From Nectonema munidae (Eukaryota; Nematomorpha; Nectonematoida; Nectonematidae), in the NCBI GenBank assembly GCA_030549495.1, contig JAUIRK010000903.1, positions 806,001-870,000 of the forward strand: a stretch of 64,000 bases of DNA, given 5' to 3'. Positions 23,853-34,696 of the stretch are shown in pieces (positions within the stretch are counted from its first letter, which is position 1; every line of letters starts with the position of its first letter). Under the pieces are notes generated by a model that was not told the origin of the DNA, did no database searches, and saw nothing but the letters and a program-made list of their open reading frames with translations. The translations under genes were made by a program, and so were the position numbers.

Positions 23853-24125
23853 CAGTGGCGTAAACAGGACGGAGCATGTGGTCCAGGACCGGACCATCTA
23901 TTTTCTTTAGATTCCCCCTGCCATGTCTCTTAAAATTTAAAGTTATTATAAACCTATCTGCATTTTGATGAATTGTTTAAAAAAATTCGTAAAAATCCTA
24001 CAGGCTTCAAATTTTTCAATAAAAATTTTTTGACTTTTAAGTTTCTGAGAAATTAGAGTTCTTTTTTTTTGAAAAAAATGTGCCCCTTTGTGCCACCCCA
24101 TTTTTTATATTTCGCCACGCCACTG
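23853..24125. mobile_element. hAT-like MITE upstream of the RYBP zinc-finger exon
   Basis: Begins cagtggcgtaaacagg and ends 'ttcgccacgccactg', with flanking 8-mers tccttaat (23845-23852) and tccttaac (24126-24133), one mismatch. It ends about 280 bases before the acceptor of the exon at 24409, so it probably lies in the preceding intron. Non-coding. Confidence 0.75.
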
Positions 24126-24408
24126 TCCTTAACGTGGGTGAATGAGTACTAGTTTCTTATATAAAAAAAGAGAATCTTAAAATATCTATATTAAATTTAA
24201 TTGTGATCACTTTTGAAAATTTGTACAAAAAAGCTATCACGGTTAAAAAATATATATTGTTCGTACGATTACCTTTGTATGAAACATGCTTTTCCGTTTG
24301 GAAATCCCCTTTATATATATCATTATTCATTACTTTTTCATAAACTTTTCTAAGTTTGTCGTCATTTAAGTATAACGCGGAAAAGAAGAACAGAAAACTT
24401 TTCTTCAG

Positions 24409-24523
24409 CGACAAACGATGAAGCTAGTTCCGAGTCATGGTCGTGCACAATTTGCACCTTCGCTAATCCCACTCGTCAATTTTCGTGCGCAATGTGTGGC
24501 ACCCGTAAAGGAACTTCTACCAG
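24409..24523 (+). CDS. RYBP: RYBP/YAF2 homologue, zinc-finger exon
   Basis: This exon encodes TNDEASSESWSCTICTFANP and then TRQFSCAMCGTRKGTSTR, a RanBP2-type zinc finger (C-x2-C...C-x2-C) that matches the finger of RYBP and YAF2, including the diagnostic 'RKGTSTR' that follows it. RYBP-type proteins are adaptors of non-canonical Polycomb repressive complex 1. In known members the finger binds ubiquitin and the C-terminus binds RING1. The acceptor is 'ttttcttcag' (phase 1) and the donor is 'caggtaag' after ACC-AG. The upstream frame is open to 24354 but has no ATG, so an earlier exon with the start must exist; I did not find it. The split codon AG|A joins exactly to the exon at 28104. Confidence 0.93.
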
Positions 24524-26013
24524 GTAAGATTTTTATCCTATTTTTGCTTTTTGAGTGAGGAGTTGTTATCAACTATGATTTTATCCAGAAAAATAGTTCA
24601 AAGAAAATGTTTATATAAGAAAAACCAACTGTCGATAAATCAATGTAAATAAAACTAACAAACGTGACTGAATCAGAGGCGGATGGAAAAAAATGTGCTC
24701 TTTAGTAGCTCTTTCTCTATGCATATATTATAAGAGTATTTTTTACTTTCAGCTAGTTTTTCTTCAGAAATTCGAATATACTTTTCTGAAATTTTTTCTA
24801 ATATACTTAAATTTACGAGAGAAGTTTCAATTTTAAATTCTAATAAAAAGAGTTGTAAACAGTTTTCGCCCAATTTCTATCTCATCCTGTTTTTCAAAAA
24901 ATTTCATGACTCGCCTTGTTGAGAAGTTTTTCGCAAAATGATCTTTCACGTGAATTGATCAACATCACAAGGAAAATTTGTTGAGATTTCTGCCTTCTTG
25001 CTTTGAATTTGATGATAAAATAATGTACAAGATTCTATTTTATATATTTTTTTAATCGATAGGAAAAATTGAAAAGAAGAAAATCATGCAACTCTTTTCC
25101 TTTTTTCCTATTACTAAACTGTATTCTTTATTAATGCTAAAAAGTCATTTCTCTTTAATAATAAGTAAAGCTTGAATGAAATTAGCAATGTGTTTAGTAG
25201 CTTGACAATTCTCTAACAAAATATTACAAATGTAAACACGTATAAAATTTATTCATTTCTGTTTAATGTTTGTCAATATTTTGTTAACAGAGAACCGTTT
25301 GAAAAATGAGCATCTTTCATTGACTTTGTGTCCAGCTAAACTGAACTTTCTTATTTGTAGTTATAACAAGAAATACGTTTTGAACAATCGTTGAATGATG
25401 TGAAAAAAGCTTTGAGTGACATATTTACCATTTAATAATGTCAAATAACAATGTTTTTGTTTAACATGACGATCTCACAGTCCATTTTAAATATAAACTG
25501 TCCAACGGTCAATAAGACTCTTGAACTGTCAAGATACCACCGAATATTCTTAAAATGTTTATTTTGTAAAATTAGTATTAGGTATAGAAAAACACTTTCT
25601 TAAGTCATAGGAGTATTGATTCTGAATTATTGATTTCTATCATTATAATTAGGAAAATATTAAATTTACCATCGATACCCGATAACTCATGCTGATGGTG
25701 TTATTTTCATGTAATATATGTGAGTGATTGTAAATGATTTATCTTTAACCAATCAGATCAAAAATTTTTATGCAGTTGATATGTATAGTCAAAATTTGTT
25801 CAATAAATGCTTAAAATAATTGCTCGTCTTCTAGCGTATTTTGATTGGCTAAAAATAAAAAATTAATCTAATATTTTTATCGAATCAGTTAAAAGAGTTT
25901 GTATACTTTGTCTTCCCCTGACAAAATAAATGCCATGACTTTTAAATATATAATTTAGATGTTATTTAAATCAATCCTAAAAACAAGAGCCTAAATTAAT
26001 AGGTAAATGTAAA

Positions 26014-26041
26014 GGTATCGTGGGGTGTTTTCATCGAGATA
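26014..26041 (-). repeat. SINE core fragment
   Basis: 'ggtatcgtggggtgttttca' followed by 'tcgaga' matches the core of the SINE at 50056-50192 (minus orientation). Only this short part is preserved. Confidence 0.55.
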
Positions 26042-27338
26042 TAGCAGAAAATGAATTGCTAATTCATAATTTAAATAATAGTTATAAAAGGTGTTGGAAA
26101 TTGTTTGAAAATTTGACACTTGTTGACAGTTGGCTCTACATTCAAGACAATTATGAAGTTGGCATCTCTGCTATCAATCAAGAATATCATTGCATTTCCC
26201 TAAATCTCATGTCTGCGTTTGCTATTTCTTTACTTACTCAGTGCCAAAGGCTTGTAAGTGCAAAATAATTTTGCCTGGGAGAGGCAAAATAAGCGTTTTT
26301 TCTTTTTTTTAATGTATAGAATTCCTCCATTAACACAAAAATACACTGGATTTTCACTTGTGAAATAGTGTAATACAGTTTGTCTTATAGTTGTTAGAGT
26401 TGGGAAAAATAACATTTTCGTTGAATTTTTGTTACCGTTTTATTATTTGAAATTAACGATAAAGATAACGACAATACATTTTTACGTTTGCGATTGTGTT
26501 GATTTTCTGTTATATATATTTTTTCACATCGAGTGTTATAAAAGAGTATAAAATCAAGGCCCGATATATGTTTTTAATTCATGGCTTCTATACTTCTGCA
26601 AATAATTATCAACTTTTATTTAATGTATAATTTGACTCAAGCATTCATCATTTCAAAGCAAGGTAACAAAATCTAAAACCTTTATCGGCAGAAACCCTAG
26701 AAAGGCTCTTCAGAATCGACTATTATGAGGTCCAATCTGGAGATAATATTTTGTGATAAAAAAATTCCCAAAAAACACAATTTTTAAAAAGGCTACAAAC
26801 GTCCAACATTTTAGTCAAAATTTTGAAACACCATACTATTTTTAAACTAAAGTGATAAATCGATTTTAAACTTTAACAAATTATATGTGATATTTCCAAA
26901 TTACAAAACTTTCAAGGCAATTATGTATTTGAATTTTAAAACTTTTTTTTTAATTATTTTCTGAAAATAGTTACACATTTTTTTTCAAAAAAAATTAAGG
27001 AAAAATGACCAAAAAAATTTAATTAAACAATAACGAGGCGCTTTTTTCTTCAAAGTAAGGATAAATAAAACGAAGTTATTTTTAGTAGTTTTCACCGTTT
27101 AGAAGCCTTTTTAGAGATTTTAATGGCAACCAAAACATGCCTTAGATGCTCTACACTTTTACCTTTATATGTAGATGGAAATGTTCACTTTCAATGTACC
27201 AAATTTATCTGTCTACTCTTTGTATCACTATGGGTGGCGGATTTTTCATTATCAAACCGGGATAAAATGATATTAAAAAAAGTCAAGAACAAAATGCTGT
27301 ACATGTGGAGCTATATTTTTCTAAACTCTTTTTTGACA

Positions 27339-27460
27339 TATAAGATTAGTGAATGAAAATCGCAAATTCTTATAAATCTTTCGGTATTCCGATGTTAAGT
27401 GACGGCAACACCTTGACAATCGCGGAAAACGGCTAGATCTGGCAACCCTATCGTCAAATA
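27339..27460 (-). repeat. Interspersed repeat R3, copy 2
   Basis: Opens 'aagattagtgaatgaaaatc' and closes 'ctagatctggcaaccct', the inverse of the repeat at 23390-23530 but without the tandem duplication. Non-coding. Confidence 0.55.
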
Positions 27461-27530
27461 TAATAACAGTGTTACAAAGATTTCTAAAGCTTTTCAACGA
27501 ATAAATCATTAAAGGGGTACAATTATTTTA

Positions 27531-27637
27531 GCCCATTTAGGACCAAACAAAGCAAACGACTTTAGTAATTCCTATTTAATTCTATTTAAAGTAGGTATTT
27601 GTCTGCCTTCCCTTCAGGAACATTGGTTTTAAATGGG
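27531..27637. mobile_element. TTAA-flanked MITE (family M2), copy 2
   Basis: Opens gcccatttaggaccaaac after a 'ttta', and closes 'ggttttaaatgggttaa', with TTAA at 27638-27641. The ends are about 12-16 bp inverted repeats. It shares opening words with 13341-13512. piggyBac-type by target site only. Confidence 0.55.
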
Positions 27638-27767
27638 TTAATATATGAGAATTTGCACAATCAGTGTATCATCATCAATTAGGGGTTATATTGAGTAAGA
27701 TTGTCTAGTAACATTTTTTGGTAGTACAAGGTGTTCGCTTAGAATCCAACATTAAATCTTTTTTACT

Positions 27768-28030
27768 CATCGTTCGATATAAGCAGTTCAATTTTATCTT
27801 CTTGATAAAAACACCCACGATACCTTTACTTTCAGCAAAAGAGACTTATACAATTTCATGGTATGGACTCGGAATCAATTAGCAATTTTTCGCATTTCAC
27901 AGCTATGGTTAAAATACGACTCAAGGGTACCCCCTACCACAATTGTACCGATTTTGTCGAACTATGAATATAGAAGGTTTAATGCTGGTTTCGAACCCAA
28001 GAGCATGTTGTATTGAAGCCAGGAACAACC
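27768..28030 (-). repeat. Rearranged tRNA-related SINE (two cores in opposite orientation)
   Basis: On the minus strand, a B-box-like 'gggttcgaaacc' (27989-28000) is followed by 'catagttcgac' and a core 'acaattgtggtagg' (to 27925). A second core in the + orientation, 'catcgttcgatataagcag' to 'cacccacgatacc', lies at 27768-27825. The two cores form an imperfect inverted repeat. Same family as 50056-50192. Confidence 0.6.
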
Positions 28031-28103
28031 TTTAACTTTTTTACACGATTTCATTTTATGCCTGAAGATACATCCATCACTTATTTCTTTTTACCGTTTA
28101 TAG

Positions 28104-28838
28104 AAAACCACGCTTAAATTCTCAATTAATCATTGCTCAACAAACTGCCTTAAAAGAAACACCCTCCTCTTCCGATGACATTGAACTTCCTGGCAGCAAC
28201 AAGGTCAAGACACGTGACCGTGAAAAGGCTGATGACGAGCATAATAATAATTTGGAGACAAGTGTGAATCATTCAGAGGATGTAAATAATTCTACTAACA
28301 CGATTCCAGCTTCTCATCGACGCAAACCTGTGAAATCCTCTGAGAACAAAAGAAAGTCTATCCATAATCATTCCTCTGCCAAGAAACATCACCAGCATGT
28401 CAAGCTTGCCTCAGTCACCGCAAAAGATTCAAAAGCTTGTACCCAAAACGCCAACAACCATCACAACGATAACAAGAAAAAGAATGCAGAAGAAATTCCT
28501 ACGAAAAGACAGCCCAATGATCACGCTGACTGTGAAGCTAAAGACTCACATCCTCATGATGGCAATGAAGAGAAGAGAGGAAACAAGGATGACGACAACA
28601 ACAATAAAACTACTACTATTACACCCACGTTTAATTCTTCTCAAAAAACCACGGGAAAAAACATTCCAAAGTCTCTAAATCTTCTTCTTTCTCCTCCAGT
28701 AAACGCGTCCATTGAGGAAGATCAACTGCCTCCCAAAAAAGATCTTGCATCCTTAAGACCTCATAAAAAGAATTTGCGTGAATTCACAAACTCATTCCTC
28801 AAAGAAGAAGCAGATAATAACAGAAAAGCAGCCAACCA
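28104..28838 (+). CDS. RYBP: RYBP/YAF2 homologue, central exon
   Basis: Starts with the split codon completing Arg, then KPRLNSQLIIAQQTALKETP, which aligns with the RYBP segment 'KPRINSQLVAQQ' directly after the zinc finger. The rest (about 225 residues) is low-complexity and charged, rich in Lys, Asn, His and Ser, for example HRRKPVKSSENKRKS. It matches the disordered Lys-rich linker of RYBP in kind, not in sequence, and is longer than in vertebrates. Acceptor 'tttatag', donor CCA|gtaagc. If the donor is not used, the frame meets TAA at 28840, so intron retention would remove the C-terminal domain. A + frame at 28397-28678 is a shadow of this exon. Confidence 0.93.
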
Positions 28839-29573
28839 GTAAGCTCTTTTTTGTTAGTGTTCGTGAAATTTCATTCCATCGGAATTAATTAAGTAAATCG
28901 TGAAAACTAATACATATCCAATCCAGTCATTTGAAAAATAGGCTCAGTTCAATTAAAGGAGGCACAGAAGCTTTTTGATTTTATAAATTAGCATTTTCAA
29001 ATAAATTTAATCATTCCTGGTACTCATAACTTATGTGAAACAGCATGTTTAAGTATGCACGTATAATAAAAGCTAAAGTTATCGTCTTTTTTTTCATGGA
29101 AACGTCAGCTGAATAAGCAAACTTTTTGCTACGATTGGATAAAATTTTTTGAAAATAATTTGTTTTACAATCAAATTATTTTTTAATCAAAACCATGAAC
29201 TACACAAAAATCTGGGGTCTCATTAGCTATTATTAATTTTCAACGATTTTCATGTATCCATTTTAGACCAGCGTGCCATAATCTGGCACAGCTAAGTTGA
29301 TTTACTTATAAAGACAATTTTTGGTCATTTTGTCTATACTAAATATGTTAGAAAGACTCGCAGCCGCGTTTTAGCTCTCAAGTAAACTTTATTTTTTCTC
29401 CCATATTTTCTTGTTGCCAAAGTATGCGTGCATTATTTAATTTCAGAGTAATTAGCAAGAAAATGATCATTTCAAACTTTTAGTAATACCTTAAATAACA
29501 GTAGTCGACGTTTTACCATATTCATAAAAGCCAATATCTTTCTTCTTTAATTTAATATTTCCCTTTCCAACAG

Positions 29574-29694
29574 GAACTTCCTAGAAGATCAACTTAAAAA
29601 ATTTAACGTGGATATGAATTCTGAACAGAAACACGCCATTACTGCAAACGGAATAACAGTCTTCATTACTGACTACAGCATGAACGTTGTCTAA
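29574..29694 (+). CDS. RYBP: RYBP/YAF2 homologue, C-terminal exon
   Basis: Reads QNFLEDQLKKFNVDMNSEQK then HAITANGITVFITDYSMNVV and stops (TAA 29692-29694). The part 'ITVFITDY' aligns with 'VTVIITDF' of RYBP/YAF2, the short beta hairpin known to contact RING1 and CBX proteins. The phase matches the previous exon (CA|G). The acceptor is 'ctttccaacag'. The protein ends soon after the hairpin, without the Ser-rich tail of vertebrate RYBP, so it is closer to a minimal RYBP/YAF2 form. Together the three exons give about 323 residues plus the missing first exon. Confidence 0.93.
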
Positions 29695-29951
29695 CATGAT
29701 GAACATCCGTCTTCTTGATGCCATATGTATTTTGTATTATGGTAGTGTGTGTACAAATTATCTTTACAGGTCTGCAAAAATAATTCTACAGATTTTGTAC
29801 TTTAGTGCTGGTGGATGATGCGTTTATTTATATACTTTTTAACTTTAGACTTATACTTTTACAGACGACATATTTATTTCTGCTAAATTTTATATTCCAA
29901 ATATCTCTGACAAAATACTTTTTTTATTTCAAATTTTTGACGTTATTTTAA

Positions 29952-29957
29952 AATAAA
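29952..29957 (+). promoter_or_regulatory. Candidate poly(A) signal of the RYBP gene
   Basis: AATAAA 258 bases after the stop codon, followed by T/G-rich sequence ('cttgtcctttttcttc'). AT-rich DNA makes chance matches common. Confidence 0.4.
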
Positions 29958-30430
29958 CTTGTCCTTTTTCTTCAAGTATTTTACAAGAGTAATTCTTAAC
30001 GTTGCGTATTTAATGAACGTTTAATTTTAAGTTACCCTCGCTTGACGGACTCTATGTATTTTTTTCGCTCTCAACATTAAAACGCTATTTACACAAAACT
30101 TTATTATAGAAACCTCAATTACGACTAACATGTAAATGTTCTTTACAATTTTAAGTTTAATCTTTAGTAAAAAAAAATTATTTTGTGGCTATATTTTTTA
30201 CCAAAACTTAAAAATAATAAATTTATCATAAAAAATTAATAGATGGCGTTAATTTATATATATATAATAATTTAAAAAAATTTAGGAATTTAACTTTACA
30301 ACGCATATATTTATATTTTCAAGCTATTCTCATAACACGAATAACCGGTTTTTACTTCAAAAAAAACTTAGTCTAAAAAAGTCAAAAAAAAATATAACAG
30401 GTGTTAAAAATTTATTTTAAAACTATAAAC

Positions 30431-32109
30431 TTAGAGACATTTAGAGCAAATAACTTTAGAATGATATTTACAAACCATATTTCCACATTTTGCACATCGA
30501 CGTGAAGTTCTGTTTTTTCTTGAGATGCAAAGAAAACATGAAGCTTTGCTTGATGATGTAGGTTCTACTTCACTACGACTTTCAAAACCATAGTATGATA
30601 ATAAATGCTTGACATCAAGGGATAACTCTGAAGTTAGAGATCTTATTTTCATAGATTCTTCAGCCATTCGCAGGGCAAGCATTTTTATAAATATCTTTCT
30701 ACCGCCTTGTTTTGTGTTGGGGAAATCCCTAGGGCTATTGAACTTTGCTATTACCCATGAGTTCAGCACACTAATATCTAGTTAATTTGAAAATAGCGCA
30801 AAAGTCCACTTTCTATTGGGTTTATACGATTTGTAAGCTCTTAGCATTTTATTCACAACATCAACTCCACCTTTGAACTTGTTGTATTCCAACAAGCTCT
30901 CAGGTTTCGAAGCAACATTAGTGATTTGCACGTTTTTATGCTGTGACGACATAATATATACAACTTTGAAGTTACGTACGGCATGACGTCTAGGTATATA
31001 CGCGCTCAGAGAAACATAATGGGAATATATTATTCTACTTTCGCATTCACTAAGTCGCAATTCTCTAAGATAGGGGGGTCTAAATACTAACGGGACAAAT
31101 CTCCTATTTGACATAACAGTTCCGCACAATGATAAATTTTTTGTACTACACTAAACAGCTAAGGAATGACTAGTAAAAAATTTATCCGTGTAAATGCCAC
31201 ACCCTTCAGGTATTTTACTATTTTCAATTAGTCTTTTGCAAATATTTAGCCCAGAAAAGTAAGTTCTATCAGAAATACCACCCACATAGATTTCGGGAGA
31301 TAGACAATAATAAAAGTTAGCGTCGTTTATGTGATATAATTTTATACCGTAGTGTCCGGGTTTTTTGGGGTCATATATTTTGACCGGACATCCTCCCCTA
31401 AATGTAACAAGCTGTTCATCTATGGTAACGGCTGAATGAGGATTCCAATACAATGAAAAAACTTTAAAAAAATAATCATGGATTTTACGAATGGGACTAA
31501 TCTTGTCATTAGCATCTCTCTCGTTTTTTTTTGTCAAAACGTAAAAATACGTGAATGAGAGTAAACATATCGCGTCCCAAGCAACTTCGTAAAAAAGGAC
31601 TCCCAGCATTTGAAAATAAGTCAGCAGTTTTAACTTTTTGATCACCATTTTGACCGATGTAAATCAAAGAGCCAAAGTAAGAGAGAAGATGGGAAACACT
31701 AAACTTTGTGTAGCAGTGGTACAAGTTTACGTACTTAGGATTAGTCGATCTAAAAAATAAAATTTGTTCAGATTTTAAAAATACAACTTACTTATAATTG
31801 GATTCCATTTTGTGGATTGACATTGAGTACAAGTATTGAATAAGTTCAACATCGAAAAAAAGTTTAAATATGGAAAAAATATCCTTTAAATTTTTAGCAG
31901 AACTTTTAGGACCTGGAGATCGAATCGCGAATATTCAAACTTTCTCTTCTTCCTACTCCACTACTTCTTGGCTCCGAAAAATATTCAGTAGAATCAGGAG
32001 CAATCAGATTTTGATCAAAAAAGTCAATTTCACTAGAAAAGTTCGAGATTTGAGATGTCTCATTATCAGAATCACTGAAAGTTGAAGAAGAGTTATCGGA
32101 AGAAGACAT
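30431..32109 (-). pseudogene. piggyBac transposase pseudogene (element A)
   Basis: The minus strand reads, in order, a Ser/Asp-rich start (MSSSDNSSSTFSDSDNETSQ, from 32109), then SVSHLLSYFGSLIYIGQ, SAVTIDEQLVTFRGGCPVKI (near 31420), GIYTDKFFTSHSLAV (near 31170), MCGTVMSNRRFVPLVFR, EYNKFKGGVDVVNKM (near 30870), and a Cys/His-rich tail CAKCGNMVCKYHSKVICSKC (near 30440). These match the piggyBac catalytic aspartates (VTIDEQ, YTDKF, GGVDV) and the C-terminal zinc-binding domain. A 42-nt phase-2 intron lies at 31750-31791 ('gtaagt'...'ttttttag'). Several stops and frame changes break the frame, for example after HSLAV and near 30775. Confidence 0.9.
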
Positions 32110-32515
32110 GCTATAAAGGAACACGATAAAGAAATTCTTTCAAGTCAACGTGTATAAAGAAAAGGAGTACGCAACAAAAAGTATTGAGCAGATATTCACA
32201 AAACTTCGAGAAAAATATGTGCTTTGTTTTCATTATGAGTTGATGGTGCAATTTATTATATGCGTAGCACGTAAAGATAAGCGGATTGCCAGAATTTATA
32301 TATAAATATTTATGCCAATGATATCATGATAAAACCATATTATACATCTATTATGTAATAGTTTTTTATCATCAACAAATCTTTGCGTTCAATAGCATAC
32401 AAAATCAGTGTGATTTTTCTCAAGATGCCACAGCTTATCAGTAAAATATCGATCTAGAAATTTTTAGCAAGGCAAAACAGTAGCAGTACTGTCACCCAAT
32501 TCCTCTTTTTTACAC

Positions 32516-33117
32516 CACCCATGTCAAACATGCGGCGCCCGCCGCCCCTTACAAACAGATGTGCGGCCCCCACAAATAAAAAAAAATTATAAATTATATT
32601 TTTTTATAAATGGATAGAAATTTCAGCCAGAAATAGGTTCAAAGATTGTCACTTATCATCCCTTACAAGAGTTCGCACTGACAGAAATTTCAGCCAGACA
32701 TAGCAAAGATGGTCAATAACAAGAGGTGTCAAGTCTCGGGACAAGAACATGTAAAGTATTTGAATAATTAATAATAAATGTTTATTTTGAACTATTGTAA
32801 TTTATGTGCATTTCATTTTTAGTTCATTCAAATACATGTGGGCCATGTATGTTGCCTTATAAACTTTTTTTATATTAAAATAAAGAACAGATTTATATCC
32901 GTGCTAATTTTTTAATTAAATTATTTTGTTTAACTATACATGACTTTGTACTTGCATTTTTGAATATAATCAAACCATTACATGTTTCTAAGTTAAAAGT
33001 AAAATATTCTGCAATAATTTTTATTGAACAACTTTAAATATAATTGTAGGAGTGCGGCCCTCATGAGAACACAAACTCACTCCTTTGGCCCTCATGGGAC
33101 TCCGAGTTTGACATGCG
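32516..33117. mobile_element. hAT-like MITE nested in piggyBac A
   Basis: Begins cacccatgtcaaacatgcgg and ends 'gagtttgacatgcg', inverted copies of each other around 'atgtcaaac'. The 8-mer ttttacac flanks it exactly (32508-32515 and 33118-33125). Terminal 100 bases are GC-rich with 'gcggcccc' words; the middle is AT-rich and non-coding. It sits in the 5' part of piggyBac A upstream of its reading frame, so it is younger than that insertion. Confidence 0.8.
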
Positions 33118-33476
33118 TTTTACACTATTATAATTCCTACAATGATAATTCCTAAGTAGATTCAAAAAATACAGAGAAATGAATAAAATAACTCATAACT
33201 CTTCTAAATCAGTAAAAATTTCAAAAAATTTGATAAATCCATAATATGAAATTTTTAATTTATATTTTATTTAGATGGCGTTAAAAAATATATGTAAAAA
33301 TAGAGTTTTTTAATATTAGATCAAATAAATTGAAATTAATTTTATTTTATATTTTTATCAATTAAGGTTTTTTTATATATATATGAAATTTTGTCATCAC
33401 GCGTTTATAGTTATCACTATTAAATTTCTTTTTAGGAAGACACATAACGTTATAAGAATAGCGGAAAAAATGTATT

Positions 33477-33765
33477 GAGTCCGTCAACGGTGTTAGAACA
33501 AATAAGTCCGTAAAGCGAGGGTCTATTTTAGCGTTGAACATCTCAGTCAAATTTTTGCCGACAAGGTAGTTTTATAAGCAGAATTTTAAGTCCGCTATAC
33601 AAATATTAGCTAAAGACCTTAAGTCCGTCAACGGTGTTCGAAAAATAGGTCTGTCAAGCTTGTTATGGTCTATTTTAGCAAGTTGAACATCTAATGTCAA
33701 AGTTGTGCCGTAGCACTCATTGGTTGATCAAGGTAGTGTACGAGCAGAACGTACTTTAAGTAGTT
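33477..33765. repeat. Tandem duplication at the right end of piggyBac A
   Basis: 'agtccgtcaacggtgtt' occurs at 33478 and again at 33622. Both are followed by related sequence containing 'gtctattttagc' and 'gttgaacatct', a period of about 144 bases. The duplication crosses the outer boundary of the element, so it involves flanking DNA as well, and the second copy is more diverged. Confidence 0.6.
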
Positions 33766-34696
33766 TGCTTGGAAGTCGATGTTGACGCCGCTGTACATCT
33801 GACTGAATGAAAGTGACTTTTCATGTTGAAGTTTCGAATATTGTAGCGAGTATTTATTTTGAAGGTGATGACTGATGAGTAAGGGACGTGTTAGATCCAT
33901 GAAGCAAACGATTTGTCACAATGAATGCAATAAACGTTGGCAGCATTTTTAATATTACCATCATCCAACAATTTGAAACCAAAATGATTATGTAATTTGC
34001 AAGAAATTGGTTTATATTTATTAAATTATTTTTCTTTTGGCGCCATTTTATTTATTTAGATAGTTTAAAAAATAAAATTTAATTTGATTAATTAAAGAAA
34101 AATTTAATCGCCAAAATAAATTAACGTCGATCAATTAATCTTTAAATTCCACAGCTCTAATTTAAATGTATAAATCGTAAAAAAACATACTTAAAATAAA
34201 AAATTTCAAAAAATATTTTACATACATATTGAAAGCACCATTCCAAAAATTCTACATAAATGTTCAAAACATGAAGATTTTTTGGAAATTTTTACTTATT
34301 TGATTTGCAGAAAAAAATTTAACTGTTTTTCAATATTTATTTTTCATGATATATATGATCATGGTATAAATAAAATGTAACTTTTTAAGGTATGGACTGT
34401 AATATCTTTATAAAGAGCCTTGGTTTAAATCCAAATCTTTTACTAAACGAAGCTACTTTCTAGCTAGTCGACTAGAGTGGATTATAAGTATATATTGCCA
34501 TTTAACCTATAAATTATTTTCTTAAGCTTTAAATTGCCTTTTTTAAATTATTTTATAAATTCTAAATGGTCCTCTTAAAGTTCTAAATTAGGGCAATTCA
34601 GTACTTTAAAAAGATAAGGCAGAATTGAAAAAAGAAAATTTAGAAGTAAAAACGGTATATTTACTATATGAATTAATTTCTAATTAATTTATTAAT
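33766..34696. other. No gene seen
   Basis: AT-rich. Around 34030-34155 'ttaatcg' and 'gatcaattaatc' words resemble the right end of the hAT that follows, and 'ccacagctctaatttaaat' may be an element end. A 67-codon minus frame at 33697 has no recognisable domain. Confidence 0.4.

Larger units (their letters stand above)
24524..28103 (+). other. RYBP intron with SINE and MITE insertions
   Basis: A 3.58-kb intron running from 'gtaaga' to a pyrimidine-rich 'ttaccgtttatag'. It contains SINE-core copies at 26014-26041 and 27768-28030, the M2 MITE at 27531-27637 and the R3 repeat at about 27339-27460. The open frames at 26020 and 27123 are short, lack domains and partly overlap repeats. About 24540-26000 and 26420-27120 hold nothing recognisable. 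Confidence 0.75.
30035..33521 (-). mobile_element. piggyBac element A (broken), with nested hAT MITE
   Basis: Left end ccctcgcttgacggact (from 30035) and right end, inverted, ccctcgctttacggactt (to 33521) form the terminal inverted repeat. Flanks are degenerate (gtta, tcta) instead of TTAA. The ~3.5-kb element includes a minus-strand transposase (30431-32109) and a 602-bp hAT-like MITE at 32516-33117 that landed in it later. It starts about 340 bases after the RYBP stop codon, tail to tail with that gene. Confidence 0.8.

Noticed and set aside
26020-26268. 82-codon plus frame inside the RYBP intron
   Set aside because: Its beginning is a SINE core and the rest lacks any domain or splice context.
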